Shown one piece after another: positions 33,559 to 42,200 of a stretch of 64,000 nucleotides of DNA. The DNA comes from Herbaspirillum sp. YR522 (GTDB lineage: Bacteria > Pseudomonadota > Gammaproteobacteria > Burkholderiales > Burkholderiaceae_D). The DNA lies in contig NZ_AKJA01000027.1 in assembly GCF_000282575.1 (NCBI RefSeq), forward strand, positions 1 through 64,000. The letters are read 5' to 3'. The first letter of the stretch is position 1, and every line of letters starts with the position of its first letter. The notes below the pieces were generated by a model. That model made no database searches and was not told where the DNA came from. It was given only the letters and a program-made list of their open reading frames with translations. The position numbers were made by a program, and so were the translations under genes.

Positions 33559-34095
33559 ATGGAACTGAACTTCATCAACCCGCGCAAGAATGCCTTGGCC
33601 TACCTGGTCAAGATCCTGTCGGGCTGCCTGATCCTCTGGTTCGGATTGCGTGCGGTGGGCATTGCCGAGCCGTACTGGGCGATGATCTCGCTGATCATCG
33701 TCACCGAGCCCGACATGACCATGGCCAAGGCAAACTTCCGGGCGCGGGTGATCAACACCCTGTCGGGCTGCATCGTCTCGTGCATTGCGCTGGTGATCTT
33801 CGGCCCGACCTTCCTGGCCATGCTGGTGGCGCTGACGGCTGCGGTCATCGTCGCCATGCTGCTGCAGAACTATCCCAGCAACTGGCGCCTGGGCCCGGCC
33901 ACGGTGGTGATCCTGCTGTCGGCCGCGTTTACCGGCAACGGCCTGGGCGAAGAGCTGCACCTGGCGTTGATGCGCGTGGGGGAAGTCATCATCGGCAGTA
34001 CGGTCGCCCTGCTGCAGACGGTGGTGTACATCTGGCTAATCAATCGGCGCAAGCAGAAAACGGCCGAAGTGCCGCCTGCCGACCCCCGACCGTGA
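33559..34095 (+). CDS. FUSC/aromatic-acid-exporter-like membrane protein
   Basis: Integral membrane protein of 178 aa with about five hydrophobic segments. PYWAMISLIIVTEPDMTMAKANFRARVINTLSG matches the fusaric-acid-resistance/AaeB-type membrane module (WA.....V..P......... .R..GT), here as a free-standing small version lacking the cytoplasmic domain. It could export aromatic or weak organic acids, but a standalone unit is not enough to say so. A terminator follows 10 bp after the stop. Confidence 0.75.
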   Translation: MELNFINPRKNALAYLVKILSGCLILWFGLRAVGIAEPYWAMISLIIVTEPDMTMAKANFRARVINTLSGCIVSCIALVIFGPTFLAMLVALTAAVIVAMLLQNYPSNWRLGPATVVILLSAAFTGNGLGEELHLALMRVGEVIIGSTVALLQTVVYIWLINRRKQKTAEVPPADPRP

Positions 34096-34104
34096 GCGCC
34101 CAAC

Positions 34105-34138
34105 AAAAAACCCGCACTCCCGAAGGATGCGGGTTCTT
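34105..34138. terminator. rho-independent terminator
   Basis: AACCCGCA / TGCGGGTT stem with an 11-nt loop, preceded by A-rich and followed by T-rich bases, between convergent FUSC-type and glycine-zipper genes. It can serve both directions. Confidence 0.75.
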
Positions 34139-34162
34139 GCCTGGCGCAACCGATCACTGATG

Positions 34163-34615
34163 CTAGTGCGTCACGCGGGTGGTGCGACCGTTGGACAGCA
34201 GGCGCACCCGCTCGCCGACGCGGAAGGCTTCGTCGGCATCCTGGGTGATGGCACGCAGTTCGCCGTTTTCCAGGCGCACGGTGATTTCGAGGCCGGGCCG
34301 GTTGGCTACCCGCGACTCGACCTGGTTACCCACCACGCCACCGGCCAGGGCACCGACGATGCCCGCGGCCAGGGCGCCGTTGCCGCCGCCGATATTGGAA
34401 CCGGCGGCAATCCCGCCCAGCGCACCGCCGGCCAGCGTGCCCACGCCGCTGGCGCCCTTGTCGATGGTGACGTTGCGAATCGATTCGACCACCGCCATGC
34501 GGACGGTTTGTTCGCCCTGCGCCTGGCGGGTGTTATAGACGCTTGCCGAATTGGGGGTGACGGCACAACCGGTCGCCATCAGCCCCAGGGCCGCTACTGC
34601 GATGAATTTTTTCAT
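34163..34615 (-). CDS. glycine-zipper outer-membrane lipoprotein (SlyB/PcP-like)
   Basis: Lipoprotein of 150 aa. The signal ends in the lipobox LMATGC. The middle is a glycine zipper (GTLAGGALGGIAAGSNIGGG and ALAAGIVGALAGGVVGNQVE), the two-helix membrane element of the SlyB/17-kDa antigen family. The C-terminus RLENGELRAITQDADEAFRV resembles the small beta domain of that family. Thought to stabilise the outer membrane. Single gene, convergent to the FUSC-type gene. Confidence 0.9.
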   Translation of the reverse strand: MKKFIAVAALGLMATGCAVTPNSASVYNTRQAQGEQTVRMAVVESIRNVTIDKGASGVGTLAGGALGGIAAGSNIGGGNGALAAGIVGALAGGVVGNQVESRVANRPGLEITVRLENGELRAITQDADEAFRVGERVRLLSNGRTTRVTH

Positions 34616-34716
34616 ACCAATACTCCAACTGAAATGTGGCCATGCTGGCCGAAACCGAACTACAGCCCCCATCTTAAACCAAAGCATGGCACATCACCGG
34701 CGCTGGCCGGGTGGAG

Positions 34717-35466
34717 TCAGCGACCGCCGGAGACGTCGATGAAGGTGCCGGTGGCATAGGACGACTGGTCCGACACCAACCACATGATGGCATTGGCCAC
34801 TTCCTCGGCAGTACCGCCGCGCTTCATCGGCACGGCGTCCTTCAAGCGGTCGACGCGCCCCGCCTCGCCGCCACTGGCATGGATATCGGTATAGATCAGG
34901 CCCGGCCGCACGGCATTGACGCGTATCCCTTCGGCCGCGACTTCCTTGGCCAGCCCGATGGTGAAGGCATCGATGGCGCCCTTGGAGGCGGCATAGTCGA
35001 CATATTCGCCCGGCCCGCCCAGCTTGGCCGCCATCGACGACAGGTTGACAATGGCCCCGCCCGGCCCGCCGTGGCGGGTCGACATGCGGCGCACGGCCTC
35101 GCGCGCGCACAGCAGGCTGCCGGTGATGTTGGCCAGCAGGACCTGGTTGATCCGCTCGGCGGTCATTTCGTCGAGCCGCGACTGGCGCCCCAGGATGCCG
35201 GCGTTATTGACCAGCGCCGTCAGGGTGCCCAGTTCGCGGTCGACGGTCGAGAACATCCCGATGATGTCGTCCTCCCTGGAGACATCGCCGGCCACCGCGA
35301 TGGCGCGCCCGCCGCCACGCACGATATCGGCCACCACCGATTCGGCGGCCTCGCGATTGGACACGTAATTGACGGCCACCGCGTAGCCCTGCTGCGCCGC
35401 CAGTCTTGCCGTGGCCGCACCGATACCGCGACTGCCGCCTGTTACTAGGATGACCTTGTCTGCCAT
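34717..35466 (-). CDS. SDR-family NAD(P)-dependent oxidoreductase
   Basis: Classical short-chain dehydrogenase of 249 aa. The cofactor loop is TGGSRGIG (near residue 10), NNAG is present, the catalytic Ser is in NLSSMAAKLGG, and YDYxxxK appears as YVDYAASKGAID. The C-terminus ATGTFIDVSGGR is typical of FabG-like and glucose-dehydrogenase-like enzymes. The GGAG six bases upstream favours the MADKVILV start over an ATG four codons earlier. Substrate not predictable. Confidence 0.92.
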   Translation of the reverse strand: MADKVILVTGGSRGIGAATARLAAQQGYAVAVNYVSNREAAESVVADIVRGGGRAIAVAGDVSREDDIIGMFSTVDRELGTLTALVNNAGILGRQSRLDEMTAERINQVLLANITGSLLCAREAVRRMSTRHGGPGGAIVNLSSMAAKLGGPGEYVDYAASKGAIDAFTIGLAKEVAAEGIRVNAVRPGLIYTDIHASGGEAGRVDRLKDAVPMKRGGTAEEVANAIMWLVSDQSSYATGTFIDVSGGR

Positions 35467-35595
35467 GTCTGTCTCCACTGGTTGGGGTGATCGAATGACG
35501 CTATCGGCGCAGGTGCGCTAACATCGTGGCGTATTGTCGCCCGATGTGTTGCCGGGCGCACTGCATGTAATTAATTTCATCCGAAACCGATCCAG

Positions 35596-36165
35596 ATGGC
35601 CGCCCGTTCACCCAGCTCTTCCGCATCCCGCCGCAAACCGGTCGATTTCACGCCCGCCGACCCACTCCTGGCCAGCTTCGCGCCGGTGGTGGCCAGCGAC
35701 ACCCGGGTATTGATACTGGGCAGCCTGCCGGGGGCGGCATCACTGGCGGCCAGCCAATACTACGGGCATCCGCGCAACAACTTCTGGCGACTGGTGGGGG
35801 ATGCGATCGGCGTGGCGCTGGTCGAGCTGGACTATCCGACACGCCTGGCGACGCTGCTGGCGCATCGCATCGGCCTATGGGATGTGATCGCCAACGCCCG
35901 GCGCATCGGCAGCCTGGACAGCGAGATCCGCGACGCTGCACAAAATGACCTGCTCACGCTGATCGATACCCTGCCCGACCTGAGGACGATTGCCTTCAAT
36001 GGCGGCACGGCCGCCAAGATCGGGATGAAAGCCTTGGGTGGACGTGCCGGCGACTACCGGATCCTGCTGTTGCCGTCGAGCAGCCCGGCGCATGCATCGC
36101 TTTCCTACAGCCAGAAATTGGCGTCATGGGGTGCACTGGCGAACCTGCCTGCCACCCAGGATTGA
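35596..36165 (+). CDS. DNA-deoxyinosine glycosylase (uracil-DNA glycosylase superfamily)
   Basis: Base-excision repair enzyme of 189 aa. LILGSLPGAASLAASQYYGH followed by PRNNFWRLVGDAIG is the hallmark of the hypoxanthine/deoxyinosine glycosylase branch of the UDG superfamily, and LPSSSPAHASLSY supplies the C-terminal DNA-intercalating motif. Removes deaminated adenine (hypoxanthine) and possibly uracil from DNA. No repair partner adjacent. Confidence 0.88.
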   Translation: MAARSPSSSASRRKPVDFTPADPLLASFAPVVASDTRVLILGSLPGAASLAASQYYGHPRNNFWRLVGDAIGVALVELDYPTRLATLLAHRIGLWDVIANARRIGSLDSEIRDAAQNDLLTLIDTLPDLRTIAFNGGTAAKIGMKALGGRAGDYRILLLPSSSPAHASLSYSQKLASWGALANLPATQD

Positions 36166-36211
36166 ACATGCCGGCCAGACCAGCGGGCGGCATCATCGTT
36201 ACCCGGGATTT

Positions 36212-36907
36212 CTACAACCCCAGCTTGTCGATCTCGGCATAAGCCCGGTTCAGCCACACCTTCACGCGCGAGCGTTCCATCAGGCCCAGGCCTGCGGTGG
36301 CGCGGTCGGGGTGATTGAGGGCGGCCCAGAAGCTGGCGCTCTGCTGGTCGATCTTGAGCATGGTGGCGTCCGGCAGGCGGCGCAGCGACATCACGCTCGC
36401 GCCCAGGGTCTCGGCCCGTTCGCGTTGGCCCGAGGCATCCAGGATATCGAAGCGGTCGCTGCGCACTTCATTGAGCACCAGCACCAGCTTGAGACGCCCG
36501 CCAAACTGGTCGAGCCACTGGCGCAACAGGTCGACCGAGTCACGCCCGGTGTCCATCACGTGCCACCAGGTCAGCGTGATGCCCTGTTCGGCGACAAAAT
36601 CGAGCACGCCGGAATCCTCGATCCAGGTCGCCAGCGCATGCTGGGTCTGTGCCGCCAGGTCGACCAGGATGCGACGTTGCGGGTCTTCGAGGGCGCGCTC
36701 GATCAGCGGATCCAGGCTGTCGTGCTGGTCCAGCGCCAGCGGCGCCGAGAAGTCGCCGTAGAACCGCAGCAAGGCGCCATGCGACTTGTCGGTATCGAAA
36801 CCGTTGAATGCGATATTGCGGTCGACAAAGTACTGGGCCAACACACGGGCGACCAGCGATTTGCCGACACCGCCTTTTTCGCCACCGATGAAGTGGATGT
36901 GACTCAT
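36212..36907 (-). CDS. ParA/MinD-like P-loop ATPase
   Basis: Cytoplasmic ATPase of 231 aa. The deviant Walker A GGEKGGVGKS (residues 8-17) has both signature lysines, FNGFDTDKSHGALLRFYGD is the A' region, and LVDLAAQTQHAL the Walker B. It resembles chromosomally encoded ParA-like proteins sometimes annotated as mobilisation proteins. No ParB gene or parS-like site is visible nearby, so a role in positioning an unknown cargo is only a guess. A 46-aa membrane peptide gene lies upstream on the same strand. Confidence 0.8.
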   Translation of the reverse strand: MSHIHFIGGEKGGVGKSLVARVLAQYFVDRNIAFNGFDTDKSHGALLRFYGDFSAPLALDQHDSLDPLIERALEDPQRRILVDLAAQTQHALATWIEDSGVLDFVAEQGITLTWWHVMDTGRDSVDLLRQWLDQFGGRLKLVLVLNEVRSDRFDILDASGQRERAETLGASVMSLRRLPDATMLKIDQQSASFWAALNHPDRATAGLGLMERSRVKVWLNRAYAEIDKLGL

Positions 36908-37025
36908 TGCCTTGGATCCTCAGGTTCGTCCTGCATGTTGAACTGCGATGGGAAGTGCGGGGGAAATTGCCGGTCGAGCATAACATCGATGAACGGGGCG
37001 GCCCGGTCACGCTGGGCGGCAACCG

Positions 37026-37166
37026 TTACTTGCGCATGAAGAGGTAGTCGTAGAACTCACCCGAGAATCCGCCATTGAAGATCAGGTACTGGATAGCCCG
37101 CCCGAACAGGACGATGCCGCCGAATACGATCGCCAGCTTGAGGCAGAAGATGAGTGTCTTTAGCAT
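37026..37166 (-). CDS. 46-aa single-pass membrane protein, unknown
   Basis: Begins MLKTLIFCLKLAIVFGGIVL and ends EFYDYLFMRK. One membrane helix spans about residues 5-27, followed by an aromatic-rich tail. The frame is open further upstream but that part reads as non-coding, so the first hydrophobic-peptide ATG was chosen. It has no recognised family. Same strand as the ParA-like gene, 118 bp upstream of it. Confidence 0.55.
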   Translation of the reverse strand: MLKTLIFCLKLAIVFGGIVLFGRAIQYLIFNGGFSGEFYDYLFMRK

Positions 37167-37380
37167 GGCCCGCAGTTTATAACGACTGGGCCGTGCCGGG
37201 AATGGGATTCGGTGGCGTTGCCTGGCACCGCTTGCGGTGCCGGCGCTGGTCGCCAATGCACCGCCGGGGCCAGGCCGAAGCGATGCCAAGCGCGCTGGAA
37301 CCCCTGCCTGCGCAGGGTCCATCGTCAAATCCTGCCGGCTACCCGGGATGCGCGGCGCGCCTCATCCGGGCAGGCCGCCA

Positions 37381-38193
37381 TCAGAACGCCGGCACCAGCG
37401 AGCCCTTGTACTCGGTCTCGATGAACTTGCGCACTTCGTCGGAATGATAGGCATCGACCAGCTTCTTGACCCACGGCTTGTCCTTGTCGTCGGTGCGGGT
37501 GGCGATGATGTTGGCGTAGCGCCCACGCGGGTCTTCCACGGCGATGGTGTCCTTCTGCAGCGACAGGCCGGCCTTGAAGGCGTAGTCGTTATTGATCGAG
37601 GCTGCGGCCAGGTCGTCCAGCGAACGTGGCAACTGCGCCGCGTCCAGCTCGACCAGCTTGAGCTTCTTCGGATTGTCGATCACGTCCAGCGGGGTGGCGT
37701 TGACGCCGTTCTCACCGGCGCCGGCCTTGAGCTTGATCAGGCCGGCCTTCTGCAGCAGCAGCAAGGCGCGATTGCCGTTGGAGGGGTCGTTCTGGATTCC
37801 GATGGCGGCGCCATTGGGCAACTGGTCGATCGCGCGGTACTTCTTCGAGTAGATTCCCAGCGGCGCGGTGATGGTCAGGCCGACCGGCACGATCTTGTAG
37901 CCGCGGGTCTTGACCTGGCTATCGAGGTAAGGCTGGTGCTGGAAGGCGTTGGCGTCGAGGTCTCCGGCGGCCAGCGCGGCGTTGGGTTGCAGGTAGTCGC
38001 TGAAGACCACGGTCTGGATCTCCAGCCCGTCGCGGGCGGCGACCTTCTTGACCACGTCGAAGATGGCTTCGGCGCTGCCCACCGAGATACCGACCTTGAC
38101 CTTGTTCTTTTCTTGCGCCAGCGCGCCCTGTGGTGCCAGGCTCAGTGCCAGCGTGAGTGCGGTGGCCAGTTTGGCGATGGAAGCGAATTGCAT
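37381..38193 (-). CDS. MetQ/NlpA-family ABC substrate-binding protein
   Basis: Periplasmic binding protein of 270 aa, usual MetQ length. The signal peptide ends GALAQEKNK without a lipobox cysteine, so it is likely soluble. KVKVGISVGSAEAIFDVVKK and LDANAFQHQPYLD are family motifs, and DPSNGNRALLLLQKAGLI is the ligand-hinge region. It should bind methionine or a related amino acid. No metN/metI genes are adjacent, so it is an orphan whose permease must be elsewhere. Divergent from the spermidine synthase-like gene. Confidence 0.92.
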   Translation of the reverse strand: MQFASIAKLATALTLALSLAPQGALAQEKNKVKVGISVGSAEAIFDVVKKVAARDGLEIQTVVFSDYLQPNAALAAGDLDANAFQHQPYLDSQVKTRGYKIVPVGLTITAPLGIYSKKYRAIDQLPNGAAIGIQNDPSNGNRALLLLQKAGLIKLKAGAGENGVNATPLDVIDNPKKLKLVELDAAQLPRSLDDLAAASINNDYAFKAGLSLQKDTIAVEDPRGRYANIIATRTDDKDKPWVKKLVDAYHSDEVRKFIETEYKGSLVPAF

Positions 38194-38352
38194 GATGTCC
38201 CCGGGTTGAATGAGGACAGCATGGTCACACGGCGCCCGCGCAGCACAGAAGTAATGAATCCGCATGTGCTTATGCGCTAAATGCACAGTCGCCACCGGCA
38301 GCACGGTATCATTGCGCACCCGCGTGCCCTGTCCGCCCTTTTGTCCCACATC

Positions 38353-39171
38353 ATGCTGATCCGCAGAAAATCCATCGAAGCCCAGGCCAATACCAAGGCC
38401 GGTCCCAATCGCCGTCGCCTCGAAGCGGATGCCAACAAGCCACGCAAACCCAAGTTCGCACCGGTGACGTTGTCCGAACTGGACGGCGTGCGCTACCTGC
38501 ACTTCGGCACCGAATGGGTGCAGGGCGCCATGCGTATTCGCAAGCCCGACTGGATCGAACTCGAATACGCCCAGCAGATGATGGCCTGGATGCTGTTCAA
38601 CCAGGCGCCGCGCCACATCGTGCAGTTCGGCCTGGGTACCGGAGCGCTGACCAAGTTCTCGTATCGGCACTTCGAGCAGGCGCAGGTGAGCGCCGTCGAA
38701 TTGAACCCGGCCGTGATCGATATCTGCCACAGCATGTTCAAGCTGCCGCCGGCCGACGATCGCCTGATGCTGATCGAAAGCGACGCCATGGATTTCGTAT
38801 TGCACGCAGCCCGGCACGGCATCATCGATGCGCTGCAAGTCGACCTGTACGACGCCACCGCACGCGGTCCGGTGCTCGACACCCCGGAGTTCTACCAGGC
38901 CTGCCATGCCAGCCTGGCACCGGGTGGCGTGATGACGGTCAACCTGTTCGGCGACCACCCCAGCTACGCCAAGAACCTGCGGGCCATGGAATATGCCTTC
39001 GACACGGTGATCTCGCTACCCGAGGTACACGACGGCAATGTGGTGGCGATCGCCTTCAAGGAACGCCAGCAGTTCGACTTTCCCACGCTGTATGCGCGCG
39101 CCGCACTGATCGAGGCCAGCACCCGCCTGCCGGCCAAGTCCTGGGTCAACGGCATCAAGAGCGCGCTGTAG
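38353..39171 (+). CDS. spermidine synthase-like methyltransferase-fold protein
   Basis: Protein of 272 aa of the polyamine-aminopropyltransferase-like Rossmann family. IVQFGLGTGALTKFSYRHF is the nucleotide motif I (GxGxG-like), VSAVELNPAVIDICHSMF carries the acidic ribose-binding residue, and VDLYDATARGPVLDTPEFY aligns with the catalytic Asp region. Several such bacterial proteins lack true spermidine synthase activity, so the assignment is to family only. The basic N-terminus (RRKSIEAQANTKAGPNRRR) is unusual. Start chosen at MLIRRK; no clear Shine-Dalgarno. Confidence 0.82.
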   Translation: MLIRRKSIEAQANTKAGPNRRRLEADANKPRKPKFAPVTLSELDGVRYLHFGTEWVQGAMRIRKPDWIELEYAQQMMAWMLFNQAPRHIVQFGLGTGALTKFSYRHFEQAQVSAVELNPAVIDICHSMFKLPPADDRLMLIESDAMDFVLHAARHGIIDALQVDLYDATARGPVLDTPEFYQACHASLAPGGVMTVNLFGDHPSYAKNLRAMEYAFDTVISLPEVHDGNVVAIAFKERQQFDFPTLYARAALIEASTRLPAKSWVNGIKSAL

Positions 39172-39494
39172 GCGCCTGGCCCGGCACGCCTGCCCCAACC
39201 GATGGCTCCCAGGGCGGATGTTGGCGCATTGCCAATATTCGATGACGGCCCGCCCGCCGACACCGGTGACGGCAGTTCGCAGGCAGTGTCGTTTCCCGGG
39301 GCACATCGACCGACTCGACCAGACTCGATCTGCCCGACCGATAGCCCCATTCCCAGGCAACGGCACGGCAGCGATACGACCGGATGCGGAATGCCCGCAC
39401 GCCCGGGCGGTTTGCGGCAAAAGCAGGGTTATTCCTGATACCAAGCCTCTATTTATGAGAGAACAATACCGTATCTCCTGATAGGGTGGACTCG
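39172..39494. other. gene-free stretch before the diguanylate cyclase
   Basis: About 320 bp with GC content like its surroundings. I see no convincing ORF, terminator or riboswitch; the last 60 bp turn AT-rich and probably hold the cyclase promoter. Confidence 0.5.
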
Positions 39495-41069
39495 ATGTTT
39501 GGACTTTCCAAGAACGGTGCTTCGAACACGGCGAAGATCTTCGTCGTGACCGTATGCGTCGTCATCGCGCTGCTCGAGACCTGGTCGGCCATGCGCGAGC
39601 GCGACGTCAAGCTGGCCGAGTCGACGCGCGCCACCTCGAATGTGGCCATGGCGCTGGCACAACATGCCGACCAGACCTTCAATCAAGTCGACATCGTATT
39701 ATTGGGCCTGCTCGAACGGCTTGAGCGCGACGGCCAATCCGGCGCCGGGCTGGAACGTACCCACGACATGATGGTGATGCGCGTGCGCAGCCTGCCGCAA
39801 CTGGCGGGCCTGTTCGTCTACGACGAGCACGGGCGCTGGATCGTCAATTCGCAGCAGACACTGGAAACCCGGTTCAACAACGCCGACCGCGACTATTTCA
39901 TCTACCACCGCGATCACCGCTCGGAAAAGCCCTTCATCGGCAAGCCGATCCGCAGCAAGTCCAACGGGCAATGGATCCTCACCATCAGCCGGCGCATCAA
40001 CAAGATCGACGGCTCTTTCGGCGGCGTGGTGCTGGGCACCATCGACCTGGCCTTCCTGCAACGTTTCTACGAACGCTTCGACATCGGGCGCGAAGGCGCC
40101 ATCATGCTGGGCAACCTCGACGGTACGATCCTGCACCGGCGCCCGCTATTGCCCGACAGCATCGGCAAGCGCCTGGACAATTCGCCGCTGTTCCGCGACC
40201 ACGTCCGGCACCACGTTTCGGGCGAGGTCGAGATCCGCTCGGTGCAGGATGGCATCCTGCGCATCCAGAGTTTCCAGCACCTGGCCGACCATCCCCTGTT
40301 TGTCGTGGTGGCCATGTCCAGGAACGAAGTGCTGGCGGAGTGGCGAAGCCACGTGTGGGCACGCGCGCTGGGAGTGGCGCTGTTGCTGCTGGTGCTGTGC
40401 TACGGCGGCGCCAGGATGGTGGCCCAGGTGCGGGGGCGCGAGGTCGCCGAGCGCGATGCGGTGGGCGCCCGCAAGGAGCTGGAACAGCTGTACCAGGCGC
40501 TCGAGGAACAGGCACAGAAAGACGGCCTGACCGCCGTCTTCAACCGGCGCTACTTCGACCAGGCCTTGCATTCGGAGCTGGCGCGGCTTGGCCGTACGGG
40601 TGGTACCTTGTCGCTGATCATGGTCGATGTCGACAATTTCAAGATGTTCAACGACACCTATGGCCATGCCGCCGGCGACGTCTGCCTGCAAAAGGTTGCC
40701 GCGACCCTGTCCCATGCGGCGCAACGCAAGCATGACGTGGTGGCGCGCTACGGCGGCGAGGAATTTGCCGTGCTCCTGCCCGACTGCGACAGCAGCTGCG
40801 CCCTGGGCATCGCCCAGGCGATGATGGCGCGTCTGCGCAAGCAACGCATCACCCATGCGCACGGCGTGGGTGGCATCGTCACCGCCAGTGTCGGCGTGGC
40901 ATCGCTGACGGCGCCGGGCGGCCTGACGATCACCCCGCGCGACCTGATCGAAGTGGCCGACGAGGCGCTCTACGTGGCCAAGCACCAGGGCCGCGACCGC
41001 ATCTCGTTTCGGGCATTTCCCGCCTCGGATGGGCTGGAGGGGCTGTTCCTGACGGAACAAGCCGACTGA
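39495..41069 (+). CDS. membrane diguanylate cyclase (PDC/Cache sensor + GGDEF)
   Basis: Makes c-di-GMP from GTP. The protein of 524 aa has a first membrane helix (about 13-32), a periplasmic Cache/PDC sensor (about 45-285; VYDEHGRWIVNSQQTLETRF and YFIYHRDHRSEKPFIGKPIR), a second helix (about 295-315), a short coiled coil and a GGDEF domain. The active site is GGEEF (420-424) and an RxxD inhibitory site (RKHD) lies just before it, so an active, feedback-inhibited cyclase is expected. The ATG was preferred to a GTG three codons upstream. It could control the giant adhesin, but no link is visible. Confidence 0.93.
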   Translation: MFGLSKNGASNTAKIFVVTVCVVIALLETWSAMRERDVKLAESTRATSNVAMALAQHADQTFNQVDIVLLGLLERLERDGQSGAGLERTHDMMVMRVRSLPQLAGLFVYDEHGRWIVNSQQTLETRFNNADRDYFIYHRDHRSEKPFIGKPIRSKSNGQWILTISRRINKIDGSFGGVVLGTIDLAFLQRFYERFDIGREGAIMLGNLDGTILHRRPLLPDSIGKRLDNSPLFRDHVRHHVSGEVEIRSVQDGILRIQSFQHLADHPLFVVVAMSRNEVLAEWRSHVWARALGVALLLLVLCYGGARMVAQVRGREVAERDAVGARKELEQLYQALEEQAQKDGLTAVFNRRYFDQALHSELARLGRTGGTLSLIMVDVDNFKMFNDTYGHAAGDVCLQKVAATLSHAAQRKHDVVARYGGEEFAVLLPDCDSSCALGIAQAMMARLRKQRITHAHGVGGIVTASVGVASLTAPGGLTITPRDLIEVADEALYVAKHQGRDRISFRAFPASDGLEGLFLTEQAD

Positions 41070-41183
41070 GCCCACGCCGGTGGCGGCGATCGGCCTGACG
41101 AACCGGCATCCGGACGCTGCCATCCCGGATGGCGCCCCAGGCGGCTGCGGTGCCATAGCGGAACCAGCGGTGCTGGCCAGCCA

Positions 41184-41234
41184 CTCATTGTCAGCCGCAT
41201 TGCATGCGGCCCAATAATTCCTGACAATGAGGAG
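41184..41234 (+). promoter_or_regulatory. hairpin overlapping the ribosome site of the next gene
   Basis: CTCATTGTCAG and CTGACAATGAG are perfect 11-bp arms; between them CCGCAT/ATGCGG forms an inner stem with a 3-nt loop. The right arm ends inside GAGGAG, the Shine-Dalgarno of the following gene, so folding would partly hide it. Translational control or protein binding is possible. Confidence 0.45.
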
Positions 41235-41241
41235 ACCAGAC

Positions 41242-41592
41242 ATGGCCAACGTCGGCCCTAGTGGCGCAGCACCCAGCGCCCACTTCAATGACACCGTTGA
41301 AGAGTTACAAACGAAGAAAGATCCAAGCAAGGCAGCACCGGCCAAATCGGCCCTGAAGCCGACCGCCCCCGTGGTTCCGGCGACGGAGGAGCAACTTCGG
41401 CGCGAGCAGTTCACCGCCGAATTCCTGCGCGGTGCGCTCGGCCCAGATTCGAAAAGCACCAAGAAGGCATTGGGCGCATTCGTCGAACTGGGCAAGCAGC
41501 AATCGTCGCGCCTGAAGCCTGAAATGAAAACCCGGGCTGAACCGAAAACCGAAACAGAGCAAGAACCATCAACCACAACCGACAAGCCCTGA
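41242..41592 (+). CDS. hypothetical 116-aa protein
   Basis: No family recognised. Starts MANVGPSGAAPSAHFNDTVE, has a Pro/Ala/Lys-rich linker, a short likely helix (EEQLRREQFTAEFLRGALGP, then KKALGAFVELGKQQSS), and a Thr/Glu/Lys-rich disordered tail ending TTTDKP. No signal peptide or membrane helix. GAGGAG seven bases upstream decides the start over an ATG five codons earlier. It is followed by a strong terminator, so it is a single-gene unit. Confidence 0.7.
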   Translation: MANVGPSGAAPSAHFNDTVEELQTKKDPSKAAPAKSALKPTAPVVPATEEQLRREQFTAEFLRGALGPDSKSTKKALGAFVELGKQQSSRLKPEMKTRAEPKTETEQEPSTTTDKP

Positions 41593-41633
41593 TCAAGGCA
41601 GCTTGCACGGTTGGTCGCATCAAGCCAGACCGC

Positions 41634-41671
41634 ACCCCATGCCAGGAATTTTCCGGGCATGGGGTGTTTTT
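41634..41671 (+). terminator. rho-independent terminator
   Basis: Arms ACCCCATGCC and GGCATGGGGT (10 bp), 12-nt loop, then GTTTTT. Located 42 bp after the hypothetical 116-aa gene and upstream of ssrA. Confidence 0.85.
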
Positions 41672-41739
41672 CATGGACAGGCGATCGCTTGGCCGACGCG
41701 ATGAAACCATTGCCCGGCGCAATGACGTGGGCCGATGGA

Positions 41740-42170
41740 ACTTAGCTGCCGCCGCGGACATAAATACAGCATTGGTGTATGCGGCATGGCCGCGCACTTG
41801 AAGGCGAAAATCGTTTTGGACGGGGGTTCGATTCCCCCCACCTCCACCAAATGCGGGAAGGGGCGCTCGGCTGCCTTCCTCCATCTGAAGGGGGTGACCT
41901 GGTTTCGACAGGGCGACAAGTATCCGGAGACACACCACGTCAGGCGACCGACGTAAATAGCGCAAATCCATAATTGCAAATGAACCGCAATTCGTTGCTT
42001 ACGGCACCTAATAGTCGTTAAGCCGAGTATCCGGCCCCTTCGCAAGAAGGCTTGGGAACAGAAAGGCCGGACGTCTCTATCGTTAGCAGCGAGAGAAATG
42101 TCGAGCGTAGGCGAAGGCTTCGGACGTCTTCATAGTCGACAACCGTAGAGGGTGCAACCTGTAGACTGGG
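41740..42170 (+). ncRNA. ssrA: tmRNA, circularly permuted (two-piece) ssrA
   Basis: Rescues stalled ribosomes by trans-translation. The tRNA-like 3' part comes first: T arm GGGGG-TTCGATT-CCCCC (41822-41838), CACCTCC, A, CCA ending at 41849. After a 40-nt spacer, the coding piece begins at 41890 with GGGGGTGACCTGGTTTCGAC. Its first seven bases pair perfectly with CACCTCC to form the acceptor stem, which proves the permuted order. ACTTG (41796-41800) and CAAGT (41917-41921) give helix 2; ACGTC/GACGT (41937-41954) gives PK1. Outer ends are approximate. The tag reading frame is unusual (see findings). RNase processing should yield two RNAs. Confidence 0.88.
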
Positions 42171-42200
42171 GGCAATGATCATGGGCCGCTGCCGCACAGG

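Noticed and set aside
37224-37241. GGCACCGC-tt-GCGGTGCC hairpin upstream of the 46-aa membrane peptide gene
   Set aside because: A perfect dyad but with only a 2-nt loop, no T-run and no repeat elsewhere; not enough to call a regulatory site.
39202-39438. 78-codon ORF in the stretch before the diguanylate cyclase
   Set aside because: No ribosome site, Pro/Arg-rich translation typical of non-coding GC-rich DNA, and several competing frames of equal quality.
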